Positions 42,460 to 55,559 of a DNA stretch of 64,000 bases are shown one piece after another. Below the pieces are notes generated by a model. That model was given only the letters and a program-made list of their open reading frames with translations, was not told where the DNA came from and searched no databases. Numbering within the stretch: the first letter of the stretch is position 1; each line of letters begins with the position of its first letter. The position numbers and the translations under genes are program-made. The stretch lies in assembly GCA_002205965.3 (NCBI GenBank), contig NADL03000053.1:434001-498000 (forward strand), read 5' to 3'. This DNA comes from Kappaphycus alvarezii. Taxonomy: Eukaryota > Rhodophyta > Florideophyceae > Gigartinales > Solieriaceae.

Positions 42460-44197
42460 GAAGCCAGGCGGATAACGATGCTGCAAAGACTCTTCTCGTG
42501 ATCGATGCGAGGGCCTGCTTTCGACACCCGGGGACCTCAGCGGTCTGGGAACCGGAACTTCTAGACGCGAAGGCGAAGTTCGTATCCGTTCCAAAAAGCC
42601 CCGCTCGGGGTCCAGAAATATGGGCGGATCAACTTCAACAGGGCCACCAAGCGGCCCACCGGTGTGCATGCAGCACCGGAGTGACTCACGCGCACTCCAT
42701 CGACATATTCGTGGCCGTCATCGGCGCGTGCTGTTCATGCCCCATTCTGCGACTAAGTTGCCAAACTGGTGGGGAGTGGTCCAGTTCAAGACCGGCGTCC
42801 TCCATCGCCTCCTGGGCCGGATGTGGCACGACTAGGGCTGTGTCCCATCCCTCTGCCAGTACGTCGGCCCCATGGGGCCCCATCCTGGAAACAAAGAAAT
42901 AGCCGTCCATTAGCTCCAGGCGCTGCGGAATCTCCATGAATGGCACCCGTCTCATACGCATGGGAGGTATCTGTGTCACCGAGATATCCAGGTCGAGTAT
43001 GACTGCTCGAGGCGCTGATACGATCCCTCCCATCGCGTTCGCAAATAGCCATCGCATGCCATTCCCCCTTTCCTTTCCATCCTTAAGTCTATATGTCCAA
43101 AGTTGACGTGATACTGCGCGCAGGCCAAGCCAATTATCCTTCCTAATCTGGATGTCCTCCCCAGAACTCCGATCCGTGTCCAGCTCCGTCCTCCACCATG
43201 TTTTTTCGCCGGTATAAATCATAGCGTTCATCAGTCCCACCGATGCTCGACACTCCTCGACCATTGCAGAGAGAGACGTCTGCCCCACTCCGTCCAGTTT
43301 CGAGCAATTCCTAGCGCAGTCTTCAAGCCCGGACACACCACCATGTGCATCTCGCTCATTACTCTGGCCCCATCGGCCGACTCCAGGGCCTCAGCCATGA
43401 ACTGCATTTCAGCCTCAGCAAATAGCTCAACTGAAACATGTAATTCATCCGAGCAGTCTAATAAAATTCGACTCCAGCTCACACAGACCTCCACACTCCA
43501 CTCCAAACATCCTTGCCAATTCCTACCATGCTCAGCGGCACATCATCGACCATTTTCACAGCTGTAACATAGGCTGCAGCCAGCACCCTCCGACATTCTC
43601 CTCGGTCAACATTAAGGCGGGGCACTTGGCATACAACATATCCGCGTAAACTAGCATCAACATAGGGCTGCGTTGGGCGGACCTTCGTCCCGTAGGCATG
43701 ACTGTGCGCCACGATGTTGTTCAGGAAGGCCTCAACGTTGACACGGGGCCCATCAAAAACCGTAGGAATGGCGTCGGAAGCGGCTAGGAAAAACAGAGGA
43801 GAAAAACTCGACATCGGTGTCACGAAGACGGGAAAGGCACGTCGCGGGCTAGCTGGCCAGGTCATATGCTGCCGCCGAGGCCCGTGCTGTGACAGGAACC
43901 TGCTCGCCTTCTGAGTGCGGCTATTAACGACGACCGAAATGACTGCAAGGAGTGGTTGCAGGTTATCCACAAGCCTGGTTCCATCCTGCTCTGCGAAGAG
44001 CTGGGCAGAAGTGGGCGGGTTGCCGGTGATTCGCTGCTGTAAACAGAAGGGAAGAGGGAAGATTCGGCATAATGGGTTACAGAAGGCATTTCTGCGAGGT
44101 GATAGACAGGTAAAACGGAAAGTGAGGAAAGAATGTCGGGGATGAGAGAAAAAGTGGTGCGGGTTTGAAGGCGAGTAAAAGCAACTGGCGGGATCAC
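42460..44197 (-). pseudogene. Pho80-like cyclin gene with C-terminal extension, unit E
   Basis: The gene is read in frames 43862-44197 (N-terminal part), 43479-44432 (other frame), 43231-43506 (HVSVELFAEAEMQF) and 42686-43336. The last reads LSAMVEECRAS directly into NAMIYTGEKTWWRTELD, again joining cyclin and extension. This unit has the most private indels in the cyclin box: the Leu-Glu helix is shifted and the third helix region reads IGKDVWSG instead of MARMFG. Confidence 0.7.
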
Positions 44198-45380
44198 ATA
44201 GCCACTCGAAACTTCTCCGTGGCCTTAAATACATGTTTTGCGAGCAAGGATTAGGCGAGGAGGCATTCGCTGAGATTGAGGAGTAGGAGGTCGAATGCAA
44301 AAAATGAAACGACGACGGGTCAGCAATGTGGGAAACTGACAACGAAAGGATGAAAGATTTAACGGTTTTCCTGCTCGAGCGCGCACAACAAATGTTGCGG
44401 TGCCGATGGAAGTAACTAATGACAGATTGCATGAGCTACGTAAGGGCCATTTTCTAAAGGTGGTCTATGAAGACGGTACTGGAGCGGATTCTGGGAGCGG
44501 CAGGCCGGTGGCAGGGAAGTCGCAAGCATTAACATTGATGCGAAGTAGTGGAGACCGGCCCTGCAAAAAAAACGCCGCGGAGTTGAAGCAATTGTAATTG
44601 CAAACTGTGAAGACATTGGAAGGCGCGCGATTTGGGCACAAACTACAATTGACCAAACGCTTGTCAAAAGCAGCTTCCAGTCTTCAACCAAATGCCACAC
44701 ATCACTGCATGGTGGCACAGTCGGAGCTGCTTTTCATTCAAAACGAAATCCTGCACATAGGACCGCTGATTTTGCTGTCAGTAATCCATGCCATGACTCG
44801 AAGCTGACGCCGGTCCTGAATCCATTCCTGCATTCGAAATGAAGCAGAGTCCCTGTCAGGACTCCGCCCTCCTGCCCGCCATCTCAGGCATTATCGCTCT
44901 CCCCCTTCTCTACGTCTCCCGGCTGCATTACTGAATGCCATGTCGATCGGTCCACCTCCTCGAAATCATGAACGTCCTCTTCCGTTCCATTTCCAGCAGG
45001 AAGATTCCAATTCGTCCACTCACTTTCCATCTGTCCCGACCTGATTCCTGCCGCTGCACCTGCGGCCATCATCACACCATCGTAATGGCAGTCCTTCCCA
45101 TTGCTGTGTCGGCACACCTTTTGAGTCGATTCTGGTTGTCTGGAAAATCTTTCGGACAGCTCGAATATATCTTCCACAGTAAAAACACCCCAAACTCCCC
45201 CTTCACCTCATAGTGGCAGATAGGGCCAATTTGGCCGACCCCTGTTGGTTGCCCCACTTTTTCACAGTTCGGGAAGGTACGCCCTTCGGAGAGAGCACTT
45301 GGATCGAAGTTCTTCTCACAGAAGACGTCGTTATCGAGCTAGTAGCGTGTTTACTCAGTCCAGCAGGTCAGAATGACTTT
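44198..45380. other. Unassigned unit segment between cyclin and LTR-b (E)
   Basis: This is the unit E copy of 17858-19051, with several short deletions near 44380, 44850 and 45000. Nothing is recognised. Confidence 0.4.
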
Positions 45381-46245
45381 TGTTAGGCGCGCGCGGATCG
45401 GAACGGATTTTTTTTGTCGCCGTCATCTACCGACTTTTAATTTACGGTACTACCTCCTCCTTGTCCAAAATTGCTTGTGGTTTGGTCCTTCCTCGCCCTC
45501 CCTGACCTTGGCCTATCCTTACCGCGGTCATCTCCAAATTCACGTCATCTTATCTACATTTTTTTATACTGTATCCACCCTTTAAATCGATCCCGAATCA
45601 GTTCGTTTTCCCTTTTCGCTTACCTACTCCTCCAAATTCATTTTTTGAGAAAAGGGCGCAAATGCACTATTACAAATTCCCTTGTAGATTTATTTTACCC
45701 ATTGCAAGTCTATAGAGTGCGCCTCCGCGAGGCTGTTTGAACCTTTATTCCAGGTTTGAAACATCCCCGATCATTGTACTCACCACCACTCTCCCCCTAC
45801 CCATTTAAAACACCCCTCAATTGCCTACCACTCCCAGACACCACAAATGGACAACCTTAGCCCCTTCTAAATCATTTCCAAAAGTCGCCCCCCCCCCTCA
45901 CTCCATTCTCTTACTTCCAATCGATCCACTGTCCGGATGACCATCTACGCCAAAAAACCAAAAAGAAGGGGATCGAATTTGTGCGTCGCTCGTTCATCGA
46001 AGATGGGACAGAAGGGGGCTGGAAAGACCTTCCAGGAGTGGCAGCGCCGGAATTAATCTACGAGAATGGGGTTGACGAGAGGTTGACGAGAAAGGCACGG
46101 AGGAGACCTTGGAAGGGACGAGGAGGATGAGAGGAAGGGAGACATGAAAATTGTCGGAATGGTGGGGCCGGGGCTGGACAGTATGGACAAGTGGTCCCGA
46201 CGCTGGAACCGGAATGGGGCATCTTTAGTGGTTTAAATATTATTA
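45381..46245 (+). repeat. LTR-b, unit E
   Basis: It starts TGTTAGGCGC and matches unit B, with many one-base losses. Confidence 0.78.
45847..46238 (+). pseudogene. Acidic ORF inside LTR-b, unit E
   Basis: The start Met is kept (MDNLSP), but the frame shifts at once. The GPGLDSMDQVV block is interrupted by a lost C near 46189. Confidence 0.45.
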
Positions 46246-46357
46246 GGTTTACATGCAATTGCATGAAACATACAGGTTGGTCATTTAGAAACGGACGCAC
46301 GTGCATTTGGTCACAGCGAGGCATTATCAATATCCAATGCATCGTCTTCACAACTTT

Positions 46358-46580
46358 TGTTGTGTGAAGGTGATTACCTCAACAATACCCTAGAGCTAGT
46401 GAAATGGAGCTGTGTATATGTGAGTTGAGCTATCAAAGTCACTGAACTAAAAGTAACGAGTACGAATTACTCAGCTTGACATCTAAGTTCTACACAACCA
46501 AGACTAGCATCTTGGTCTCCGTAAGTTTCGTACCTGGACTAACCGCCAGTTTTCGTTCAAACTATATCAAAACTCTCACA
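46358..46580 (+). repeat. Ty1/copia 5' LTR, unit E
   Basis: This is a 223-bp copy, the same length as unit B, with the primer site at 46581-46596. Confidence 0.5.
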
Positions 46581-46599
46581 GGTTGTGGGCCCAGAAACC

Positions 46600-47386
46600 A
46601 TGATGAACACCATGAGATATACGATTGAAAAGTTAACGAAGAATAACTACTGCGTGTGGGCGTTGCAGTTAGTCCTTATTTTGGAATCTAGTGATTTCTG
46701 GCTTTTTTGAAAGAGGCCTTGATTTCGAAACGAAGATTAAAAGGACGATCCGTGGATGTTGTGTCAAAGAAAAAGAGAACATAGGCTACAGCAACAGTGC
46801 TCGGCCGAAATTTTACTGAATGTTGACTCTAAATATTTGCCTTCATTGGCAAGGAGGCGGAATCCTAAAGAGGTATTGGATGCTCTGGAGAGCTTGCAAA
46901 GAAGCAAGTCTTCAGCAAGTCAGTACACTCTGAGAACAAAAATGTTCAGACTCCGTATGAAGGAGGGTCTGTCTATTAGGTCACACATTGAAGAAATACG
47001 TGAAATTGAAAATGATCTAGCATTAAGTGGCTATGTGATCTAGAATCCAAAGACGAAAATTTTGCTCTTTTACAGGGCTTGGGGAAGGATTACGAAGTGA
47101 CAAAAGCGGCGCTTCAGAATAGTATGGATTTGCCATTCGAGGAAACTGTCTCCAGGTTAGAGATAAGAGAAGGGGAACTGAACATAAAAGGAAAGAGTAG
47201 CAAAGATAAAACAACGACATTCTAACTGGAAAGGGCAACAATAAGCGGAAACATTTAATGGAAAGTTTCATGGTTGTGGAAAACGAGGCCATCAGTTTTA
47301 CATGTGCTACCTTAATCCAGAGTCAAAGAGTTATGGGCCTCATTTTAAAACCACACCTGAAATTGAGGAAAGAATTCGCAGTCTAA
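46600..47386 (+). pseudogene. Ty1/copia gag fragment, unit E
   Basis: The start is intact. The frame breaks at the T run of SSDFW (46700) and resumes in 46756-47043 (EVLDALESLQRSKSS, IRSHIEEIREIEND). The zinc-knuckle part follows after the shared frameshift, with private losses near 47225 and 47250. Confidence 0.75.
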
Positions 47387-47502
47387 ATGAGAAGACAGAG
47401 GCTTAGGATGAGAGAGACAATACTGCTGGTATTGAAGGCGGCAGTAGTGACACACCATGTGTTGCCTTTGGTGCTGGAATAGAGGACATGAGCACTTCAT
47501 GA

Positions 47503-47818
47503 TTTTTAGACAGCTGCGCTAATCAACACATGACGAATCAACGTGATGCTTTACTTGACTATGAACCAGAAGAAAATGCTGAGAATACTGTAAAAACAAT
47601 ATCCGAGGGTGAGAAACTTAAAGTGAAGAATCATGGTACAGTGTATCTGAAACAGCATATAGACGATGAATGGAAGACCATTCGTTTGAATCGAGTCGCT
47701 TATATGCCAGATTTAGACCAAGTCTGGTGCACAGCCCTTGGCACAAAAGGCAGGTATAAGCATTCAGTATCTAGGAGGTTCTACTAATATGATGGCTAGA
47801 CATGGTACTATCACTTAA
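47503..47818 (+). pseudogene. Ty1/copia protease start, unit E
   Basis: It has the DSC active site. The frame changes after VAYMPD, where a C is missing, ending as DLDQVWCTA. Confidence 0.68.
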
Positions 47819-48685
47819 ATGATCTTCGAAAGTAATGAAGGACATGGAATTTTTGAGAAGTCTCCAATTCCCTCACGGCCACATTCCTTACAACATCGTT
47901 TAGCACTGCACATGAATCCAGTTGCCACCCTCCAAGAGTGGAGATTGGCACAAGCACGAGCCTACCCCTGTTAGAAGTCGCGAGAAAAGATTGATATATT
48001 CTCTGCTTCGCATTTCGCGCTGCATTCAGAGGTGACACCGGGGTTGAAGGCCCTCAGTCTCCTGCTGGAGGAACATGTGGTATTCCAACGTTTCAAGGTA
48101 GGATACACTCTGCTTCGGTGATGATTAGGTGGTTGCTAGCTTGCATGCATCAAAGCCACGGAGTCAAGGAGCGCGCCACATTTCTAGGGAATATATCTGC
48201 ATGCGAGAGGAAGTGGATGCGCTGGTATTAAGAGGCGAGTCGTATTACTTCACGAGAAGGTAATTAGTCGGAAATCGTTTTCTGCCGACCAAGGTGTTTG
48301 AAAGAAGAGAGTCCATCAAACGAGGTGTTTGAAGTGGGTTGGTGGTGACCTTTGGAAATCAGGGAAGGACCAAGAGGACGGGAGACGCCAGGCCATCCTG
48401 GACGAGGCTTCGAGTCATCAAGGCCATGTGTGTCTTACAGATCGCTCTTCCTCGCTTCGGAATCCCCGTTGTGTCGACTTTTATTTTTGCCGCTTTGGCT
48501 GTATTGTCATTCCTCGCCCCTACACCACGTTGGACCCATCTGGGGAAGGCGTGTATGCGGAGGCCGTTCTCCTCGATCAGGTCCGGCAGTGCACAGTGAA
48601 CTCTGCCGCATTTAACTAGTGCGTGTTTGCCACAACAAACGAGGGGACCTAGCACTTGCTGTCTCGTTTGTTTCACTTTAAATTT
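47819..48685. other. Unassigned unit segment between copia and LTR-c (E)
   Basis: This is the unit E copy of 21503-22371, with the long minus frame 48359-48835 running into LTR-c. Nothing is recognised. Confidence 0.4.
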
Positions 48686-50168
48686 TGATAGGGATAAATC
48701 TACCGAGGATGATATTCTCAGGGCCAGTTTTCTCAACACGGAGGCATTGCCGCATTGCCAATGACAAGATTGCTGCCAAAGGTTGGTTGGGTGGACGAGA
48801 AGAGTGAAAAAGGATGGGACACCGAGACGAAACATGGTAGTATAAAAAAGGGAGGGGCTACTATCTATGCTCGAGGGCTAGTGTTGAAGAAATGTTTCTT
48901 ACGGCAGAAGAAGCTGGATTTCAACTTCTAGATTACTCAAGTGTGCACTTGGAGTTGTTTCCCAACTTGCTTCCCCTCTACAAGGGAAAACAGTTTACTC
49001 AGCTTATATAGATTTTTAGGCTAACTTTAAGGTCTCAAACAAATACACTTAATAGGTACCACGAAATGACTTGAATAAAATCATGTGAGCGAGAAAGAAT
49101 ATTACCAGGTACTGCCAGGAGTAATAACTAAAATTACTCTCCATAATCTTATCTCTCGAGATCAGAGCCAGAACACACCTCCAAATATCTATACTCCCCA
49201 ATTCAGTCCGCACGGATTCTGTCGAACGGCCCACAATGATAGATAGCCTCCTCTCACATATTCAGCTCCTCCAATATCTCCCCAAGACCTTCAACCTCCG
49301 CTTCATCCCAGTTAAAAGAGTCAGAAATAAGAATACGATTACTCCTCCAATCTCTTCTGCCTCCTCCACAGCAGCTCCCACACTTTTGCACACAGTGGCT
49401 CCCAGGGGCTACTCAGTCCTATCACCTTACTACCCTTCCACATCAGCCTCACCTCCCCCTCTCTACTTCCTCCATTGCCTCCTCTTTCTCTACGACCTCC
49501 TTCTTGGCATCTTCTGCCTCCTCGAAGCAGTGACGACGGGCCCTCCCCGAACGCATTCCCGATCCACTCTTCTGTGGCCCTCTACGTAGTCGGTAGGCCC
49601 ATCGGCTATCAAGTCCAGAGCGTTTACGTGACAGCAGGCTGTGGATGTTTTGGAGATGGTGAGGGACGGGCGGAGGTTAGTCATGTGGAGGGCGAAAAGG
49701 GGGGGTGAGCCGATGGGGTGGATGACGGCGAGGGATACACTTCAACAATCGTGACGTGGAGCTTTACGTAGGTTGACGACTTCGAAAAGTTTCACTACCT
49801 TGGGCGAAATATAAAATGCAAGGCAATGTCGCAGCGTTGAATTTCACGCAATCGATGCAATGGAAAAAATGTTTCTTGACAAAATATCATAACTGAATTT
49901 GGAGGGCGAAGCGGATCACGAGTCGCAAGATTTCTTTTTGGAAAAGGAGGACCAAAATCCTCAGAGATAACGTAGAAAATGGAGTTGCACAGTGGGTGAG
50001 GCTCTAGTTGCTGAAGGATGTGAAATGAAAACGAGAAGCATAACCAATAAATCTTTCCTCGAGCTGATCCAGCTAACTACACGGAGGAGATCAACATTGC
50101 GACTTTCATTCATCCTAGTGTTTTGGACCAGGCGTTAGTACCCTATGCACTACCTTGCTACTCTAACA
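48686..50168 (-). repeat. LTR-c, unit E
   Basis: This is a complete copy of 1483 bp. An extra aga triplet near 48910 lengthens the leader. Confidence 0.85.
49490..49684 (-). pseudogene. Acidic ORF inside LTR-c, unit E
   Basis: It starts at 49684 with MTNLRPSLTISKTST and has the unit B variant RECVRGGP, after which the frame is lost. Confidence 0.48.
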
Positions 50169-51924
50169 CTAGGGAAGCCAGGCGGATAACGATGCTGCAA
50201 AGACTCTTCTGTGATCGATGCGAGGGCCTGCTTTCGACACCCGGGGACCTGAGCGGTCTGGGAACCGGAACTTCTAGACGCGAAGGCGAAGATCGTATCC
50301 GTTCCAAAAAGCCCCGCTCGGGGTCCAGAAATATGGGCGGATCAACTTCAACAGGGCCACCAAGCGGCCCCACCGGTGTGCATGCAGCACCGGAGTGACT
50401 CACGCGCACTCCATCGACATATTCGTGGCCGTCATCGGCGCCGTGCTGTTCATGCCCCATTCTGCGACTAAGTTGCCAAACTGGTGGGGGGAGTGGATCC
50501 AGTTCAAGACCGGCGTCCTCCATCGCCTCCTGGGCCGGATGTGGCACGACTAGGGCTGTGTCCCATCCCTCTGCCAGTACGTCGGCCCCATGGGGCCCCA
50601 TCCTGGAAACAAAGAAATAGCCGTCCATTAGCTCCAGGCGCTGCGGAATCTCCATGAATGGCACCCGTCTCATACGCATGGGAGGTATCTGTGTCACCGA
50701 GATATCCAGGTCGAGTATGACTTCTCAGAGGCGCTGATACCGATCCCTCCCATCGCGTTCGCAAATAGCCATCGCATGCCATTCCCCCTTTCCCTTTCCA
50801 TCCTTAAGTCTATATGTCCAAAGTTGACGTGATACTGCGCGCAGGCCAAGCCAATTATCCTCTTCCTAATCTGGATGTCCTCCCAGAACTCCGATCCGTG
50901 TCCAGCTCCGTCCTCCACCATGTTTTTTCGCCGGTATAAATCATAGCGTTCATCAGTCCCCCGATGCTCGACACTCCTCGACCATTGCAGAGAGAGACGT
51001 CTGCCCCACCTCCGTCCAGTTTCGAGCAATTCCTAGCGCAGTCTCAAGCCCGGACACCCGCACCATGTGCATCTCGCTCATTACTCTGGCCCCATCGGCC
51101 GACTCCAGGGCCTCAGCCATGAACTGCATTTCAGCCTCAGCAAATAGCTCAACTGAAACATGTAATTCATACCCGAGCAGTCTAATAAAATTCGACTCCA
51201 GCTCACACAGACCTCCACACTCCACTCCAAACATCCTTGCCATTCCTACCATGCTAAGCGGCACATCATCGACCATTTTCACAGCTGTAACATAGGCTGC
51301 AGCCAGCACCCTCCCGACATTCTCCTCGGTCAACATTAAGGCGGGGCACTTGGCATACAACATATCCGCGTAAACGCATCAACAACAGGGCTGCGTTGGG
51401 CGGACCTTCGTCCCCGTAGGCATGACTGTGCGCCACGATGTTGTTCAGGAAGGCCTCAACGTTGACACGGGGCCCATCAAAAACCGTAGGAATGGCGTCG
51501 GAAGCCGCTAGGAAAACAGAGGAGAAAAACTCGACATCGGTGTCACGAAGACGGGGAAAGGCACGTCGCGGGCTAGCTGGCGCAGGTCATATGCTGCCGC
51601 CGAGGCCCGTGCTGTGGACAGGAACCTGCTCGCCTTCTGAGTGCGGCTATTAACGACGGCCGAAATGACTGCAAGGAGTGGTTGCAGGTTATCCACAAGC
51701 CTGGTTCCATCCTGCTCTGCGAAGAGCTGGGCAGAAGTGGGCGGGTTGCCGGTGATTCGGCTGCTGTAAACAGAAGGGAAGAGGGAAGATTCGGCATAAT
51801 GGGTTACAGAAGGCATTTCTGCGAGGTGATAGACAGGTAAAACGGAAAGTGAGGAAAGAATGTCGGGGATGAGAGAAAAAGTGGTGCGGGTTTGAAGGCG
51901 AGTAAAAGCAACTGGCGGGATCAC
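50169..51924 (-). pseudogene. Pho80-like cyclin gene with C-terminal extension, unit F
   Basis: This is the cleanest cyclin box in the window. Frame 50953-51363 runs unbroken from MLYAKCPALMLTEENVG through VLAAAYVTAVKMVDD (residues 19-33), MVGMARMFG and LCELESNFIRLLGYELHVS to EECRASGD. The N-terminal frame 51508-51924 (MIPPVAFTRLQTRTTF) shifts after ARDVPFP because one G is missing from the run at 51552. The extension continues in 50694-51029 and 50158-50697. The two halves of the gene are open in different units, so the ancestor was probably intact. Confidence 0.82.
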
Positions 51925-53118
51925 ATAGCCACTCGAAACTTCTCCGTGGCCTTAAATACATGTTTTGCGAGCAAGGATTAGGCGAGGAGGCATTCGCTGA
52001 GATTGAGGAGTAGGAGGTCGAATGCAAAAATGAAACGACGACGGGTCAGCAGTGTGGGAAACTGACAACGAAAGGATGAAAGAGTTTAACGGTTTTCCTG
52101 CTCGAGCGCGAAGCCATCACCAATGTTGCAGTGCCGATGGGAAGTAACTAATGACAGATTGCATGAGCTACGTAAGGGCCATTTTCTAAAGGTGGTCTAT
52201 GAAGACGGTACTGGAGCGGATTCTGGGAGCGGCAGGCCGGTGGCAGGGAAGTCGCAAGCATTAACATTGATGCGAAGTAGTGGAGACCGGGCCCTGCAAA
52301 AAAACGCCGCGGAGTTGAAGCAATTGTAATTGCAAACTGTGAAGACATTGGAAGGCGCGCGATTTGGGCACAAACTACAATTGACCAAACGCTTGTCAAA
52401 AGCAGCTTCCAGTCTTCAACCAAATGCCCACATCACTGCATGGTGGCACCGTCGGAGCTGCTTTTCATTCAAAACGAATCCTGCACATAGGACCGCTGAT
52501 TTTGCTGTCAGTAATCCATGCCATGACTCGAAGCTGACGCCGGTCCTGAATCCATTCCTGCATTCGAAATGAAGCAGAGTCGACTTCCCTGTCAGGACTC
52601 CGCCCTCCTGCCCGCCATCTCAGGCATTATCGCTCTCCCCTTCTCTACGTCTCCCGGCTGCATTACTGAATGCCATGTCGATCGGTCGCACCTCCTCGAA
52701 ATCATGAACGTCCTCTTCCGTTCCATTTCCAGGCCAGGAAGATTCCAATTCGTCCACTCACTTTCCATCTGTCCCGACCTGATTCCTGCCGCTCCCGCAC
52801 CTGCGCTATCATCACACCATCGTAATGGCAGTCCTTCCCCATTGCTGTGTCGGCACACCTTTTTGAGTCGATTCTGGTTGTCTGGAAACCTTTCGGACAG
52901 CTCGAATATATCTTCCAACAGTAAAAACACCCCAAACTCCCCCTTCACCTCATAGTGGCAGATAGGGCCAATTGGCCGACCCCTGTTGGTTGCCCCACTT
53001 TTCACAGTTCGGGAAGGTACGCCCTTCGGAGAGCACTTGGATCGAAGTTCTTCTCACAGAAGACGTCGTTATCGAGCTAGTAGCGTGTTTACTCAGTCCA
53101 GCAGGTCAGAATGACTTT
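51925..53118. other. Unassigned unit segment between cyclin and LTR-b (F)
   Basis: This is the unit F copy of 17858-19051. The minus frame 52592-53005 is open for 137 codons here (it includes FLLLEDIFELSERFPDNQN), the longest form of this frame in the array. It has no recognised family. Confidence 0.4.
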
Positions 53119-53990
53119 TGTTAGGCGCGCGCGGATCGGAACGGATTTTTCTGTCGCCGTCATCTACCGACTTTTAATTTACGGTACTACCTCCTCTTGT
53201 CCAAAATTGCTTGTGGTTCTGGTCCTTCCTCGCCCTCCCTGACCTTGGCCTATCTTTACCGCGGTCCTCTCCAAATTCACGTCCATCTTATCTACATATT
53301 TTTATACTGTATCCACCCTTTAAATCGATCCCGAATCAAGTTCGTTTTCCCTTTTCGCTTACCTACTCCTCCAAATTCATTTTTTGAGAAAAAGGCGCAA
53401 ATGCACTATTACAAATTCCCTTGTAGATTTATTTTACCTATTGCATGTCTATAGAGTGCGCCTCCGTGAGGCTATTTGAACCCCTTTATTCCAGGTTTGA
53501 AACGTCCCCGATCATTGTACTCACCACCACTCTCCCCTACCCATTTAAACACCCTCAATTGCCTACCACTCCCCAAAGACCACCAAAATGGACAACCTAA
53601 GCCCCTCTAAAATCAGTTCCAAAAGTCGCTCCCCCCCCTCACTCCATTCTCTTACTTCCTATTCGATCCACTGTCCGTGATGACCATCTACGCCAAAAAA
53701 CCAAAAAGAAGGTGATCGAATTTGTGCGTCGCTCTTTCATCGAAGATGAGACAGAAGGGGGCTGAAAGACCTTCCAGGAGTGGGAAGCGCCGGAATTAAT
53801 CTACGAGAATGGGGTTGACGAGGAGGTTGACGACAAAGGCACGGAGGAGACCTTGGAGAAGGACGAGGAGGATGAGGGGAGGGAGACATGAAAATTGTCG
53901 GAATGGTGGGGCCGGGGCTGGACAGTATGGACCAAGTGGTCCCGACGCTGGAACCGGAGGGGCATCTTTAGTGGTTTAAATATTATTAGG
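53119..53990 (+). repeat. LTR-b, unit F
   Basis: This copy is nearly identical to unit B. Confidence 0.8.
53589..53975 (+). pseudogene. Acidic ORF inside LTR-b, unit F
   Basis: It has MDNLSPSKISSKSRSPPS as in B. The LEKDEEDEG block keeps GAG where C and D have TAG. Confidence 0.5.
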
Positions 53991-54100
53991 TTTACATGCA
54001 ATTGCATGAAACATACAGGTTGGTCATTTAGAAACGGACGCACGTGCATTTGGTCACAGCGAGGCATTATCAATATCCAATGCATCGTCTTCACAACTTT

Positions 54101-54323
54101 TGTTGTGTGAAGGTGATTACCTCAGCAATACCCTAGAGCTAGTGAAATGGAGCTGTGTATATGTGAGTTGAGCTATCAAAGTCACTGAACTAAAAGTAAC
54201 GAGTACGAATTACTCAGCTTGACATCTAAGTTCTACACAACCAAGACTAGCATCTTGGTCTCCGTAAGTTTCGTACCTGGACTAACCGCCAGTTTTCGTT
54301 CAAACTATATCAAAACTCTCACA
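54101..54323 (+). repeat. Ty1/copia 5' LTR, unit F
   Basis: This 223-bp copy has the primer site at 54324-54339. Confidence 0.5.
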
Positions 54324-54342
54324 GGTTGTGGGCCCAGAAACC

Positions 54343-55130
54343 ATGATGAACACCATGAGATATACGATTGAAAAGTTAACGAAGAATAACTACTGCGTGT
54401 GGGCGTTGCAGTTAGTCCTTATTTTGGAATCTAGTGATTTCTGGCTTTTTTGAAAGAGGCCTTGATTTCGAAACGAAGATTAAAAAGACGATTCCGTGGA
54501 TGTTGTGTCAAAGAAAAGAAAAAACATAGGCTACAGCAACAGTGCTCGGCCGAAATTTTACTGAATGTTGACTCTAAATATTTGCCTTCATTGGCAAGGA
54601 GGCGGAATCCTAAAGAGGCATGGGATGCTCTGGAGAGCTTGCAAAGAAGCAAGTCTTCAGCAAGTCAGTACACTCTGAGAACAAAAATGTTCAGACTCCG
54701 TATGAAGGAGGGTCTGTCTATTAGGTCACACATTGAAGAAATACGTGAAATTGAAAATGATCTAGCATTAAGTGGCTATGTGATCTAGAATCCAAAGACG
54801 AAAATTTTGCTCTTTTACAGGGCTTGGGGAAGGATTACGAAGTGACAAAAGCGGCGCTTCAGAATAGTATGGATTTGCCATTCGAGGAAACTGTCTCCAG
54901 GTTAGAGATAAGAGAAGGGAACTGAACATAAAAGGAAAGAGTAGCAAAGATAAAACAACGACATTCTACGCTGGAAAGGGCAACAATAAGCGGAAACATT
55001 TAATGGAAAGTTTCATGGTTGTGGAAAACGAGGCCATCAGTTTTACATGTGCTACCTTAATCCAGAGTCAAAGAGTTATGGGCCTCATTTTAAAACCACA
55101 CCTGAAATTGAGGAAAATTCGCAGTCTAAA
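54343..55130 (+). pseudogene. Ty1/copia gag fragment, unit F
   Basis: The start is intact, with the same break in the SSDFW T run as unit E. Frame 54450-54788 covers the rest (EAWDALESLQRSKSS). One G is missing at 54913, upstream of the zinc knuckle. Confidence 0.75.
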
Positions 55131-55242
55131 TGAGAAGACAGAGGCTTAGGATGAGAGAGAAATACTGCTGGTATTGAAGGCGGCAGTAGTGACACACCAT
55201 GTGTTGCCTTTGGTGCTGGAATAGAGGACATGAGCACTTCAT

Positions 55243-55559
55243 GATTTTTAGACAGCTGCGCTAATCAACACATGACGAATCAACGTGATGCTTTACTTGA
55301 CTATGAACCAGAAGAAAATGCTGAGAATACTGTAAAAACAATATCCGAGGGTGAGAAACTTAAAGTGAAGAATCATGGTACAGTGTATCTGAAACAGCAT
55401 ATAGACGATGAATGGAAGACCATTCGTTTGAATCGAGTCGCTTATATGCCAGATTTAGACCAAGTCTGGTGCCAGCCCTTGGCACAAAAGGCAGGTATAA
55501 GCATTCAGTATCTAGGAGGTTCTACTAATATGATGGCTAGACATGGTACTATCACTTAA
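55243..55559 (+). pseudogene. Ty1/copia protease start, unit F
   Basis: It has the DSC active site. The frame reads MPDLDQVWCQPLAQKA, leaving and regaining the unit B frame through two compensating indels, and ends at MARHGTIT. Confidence 0.68.
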
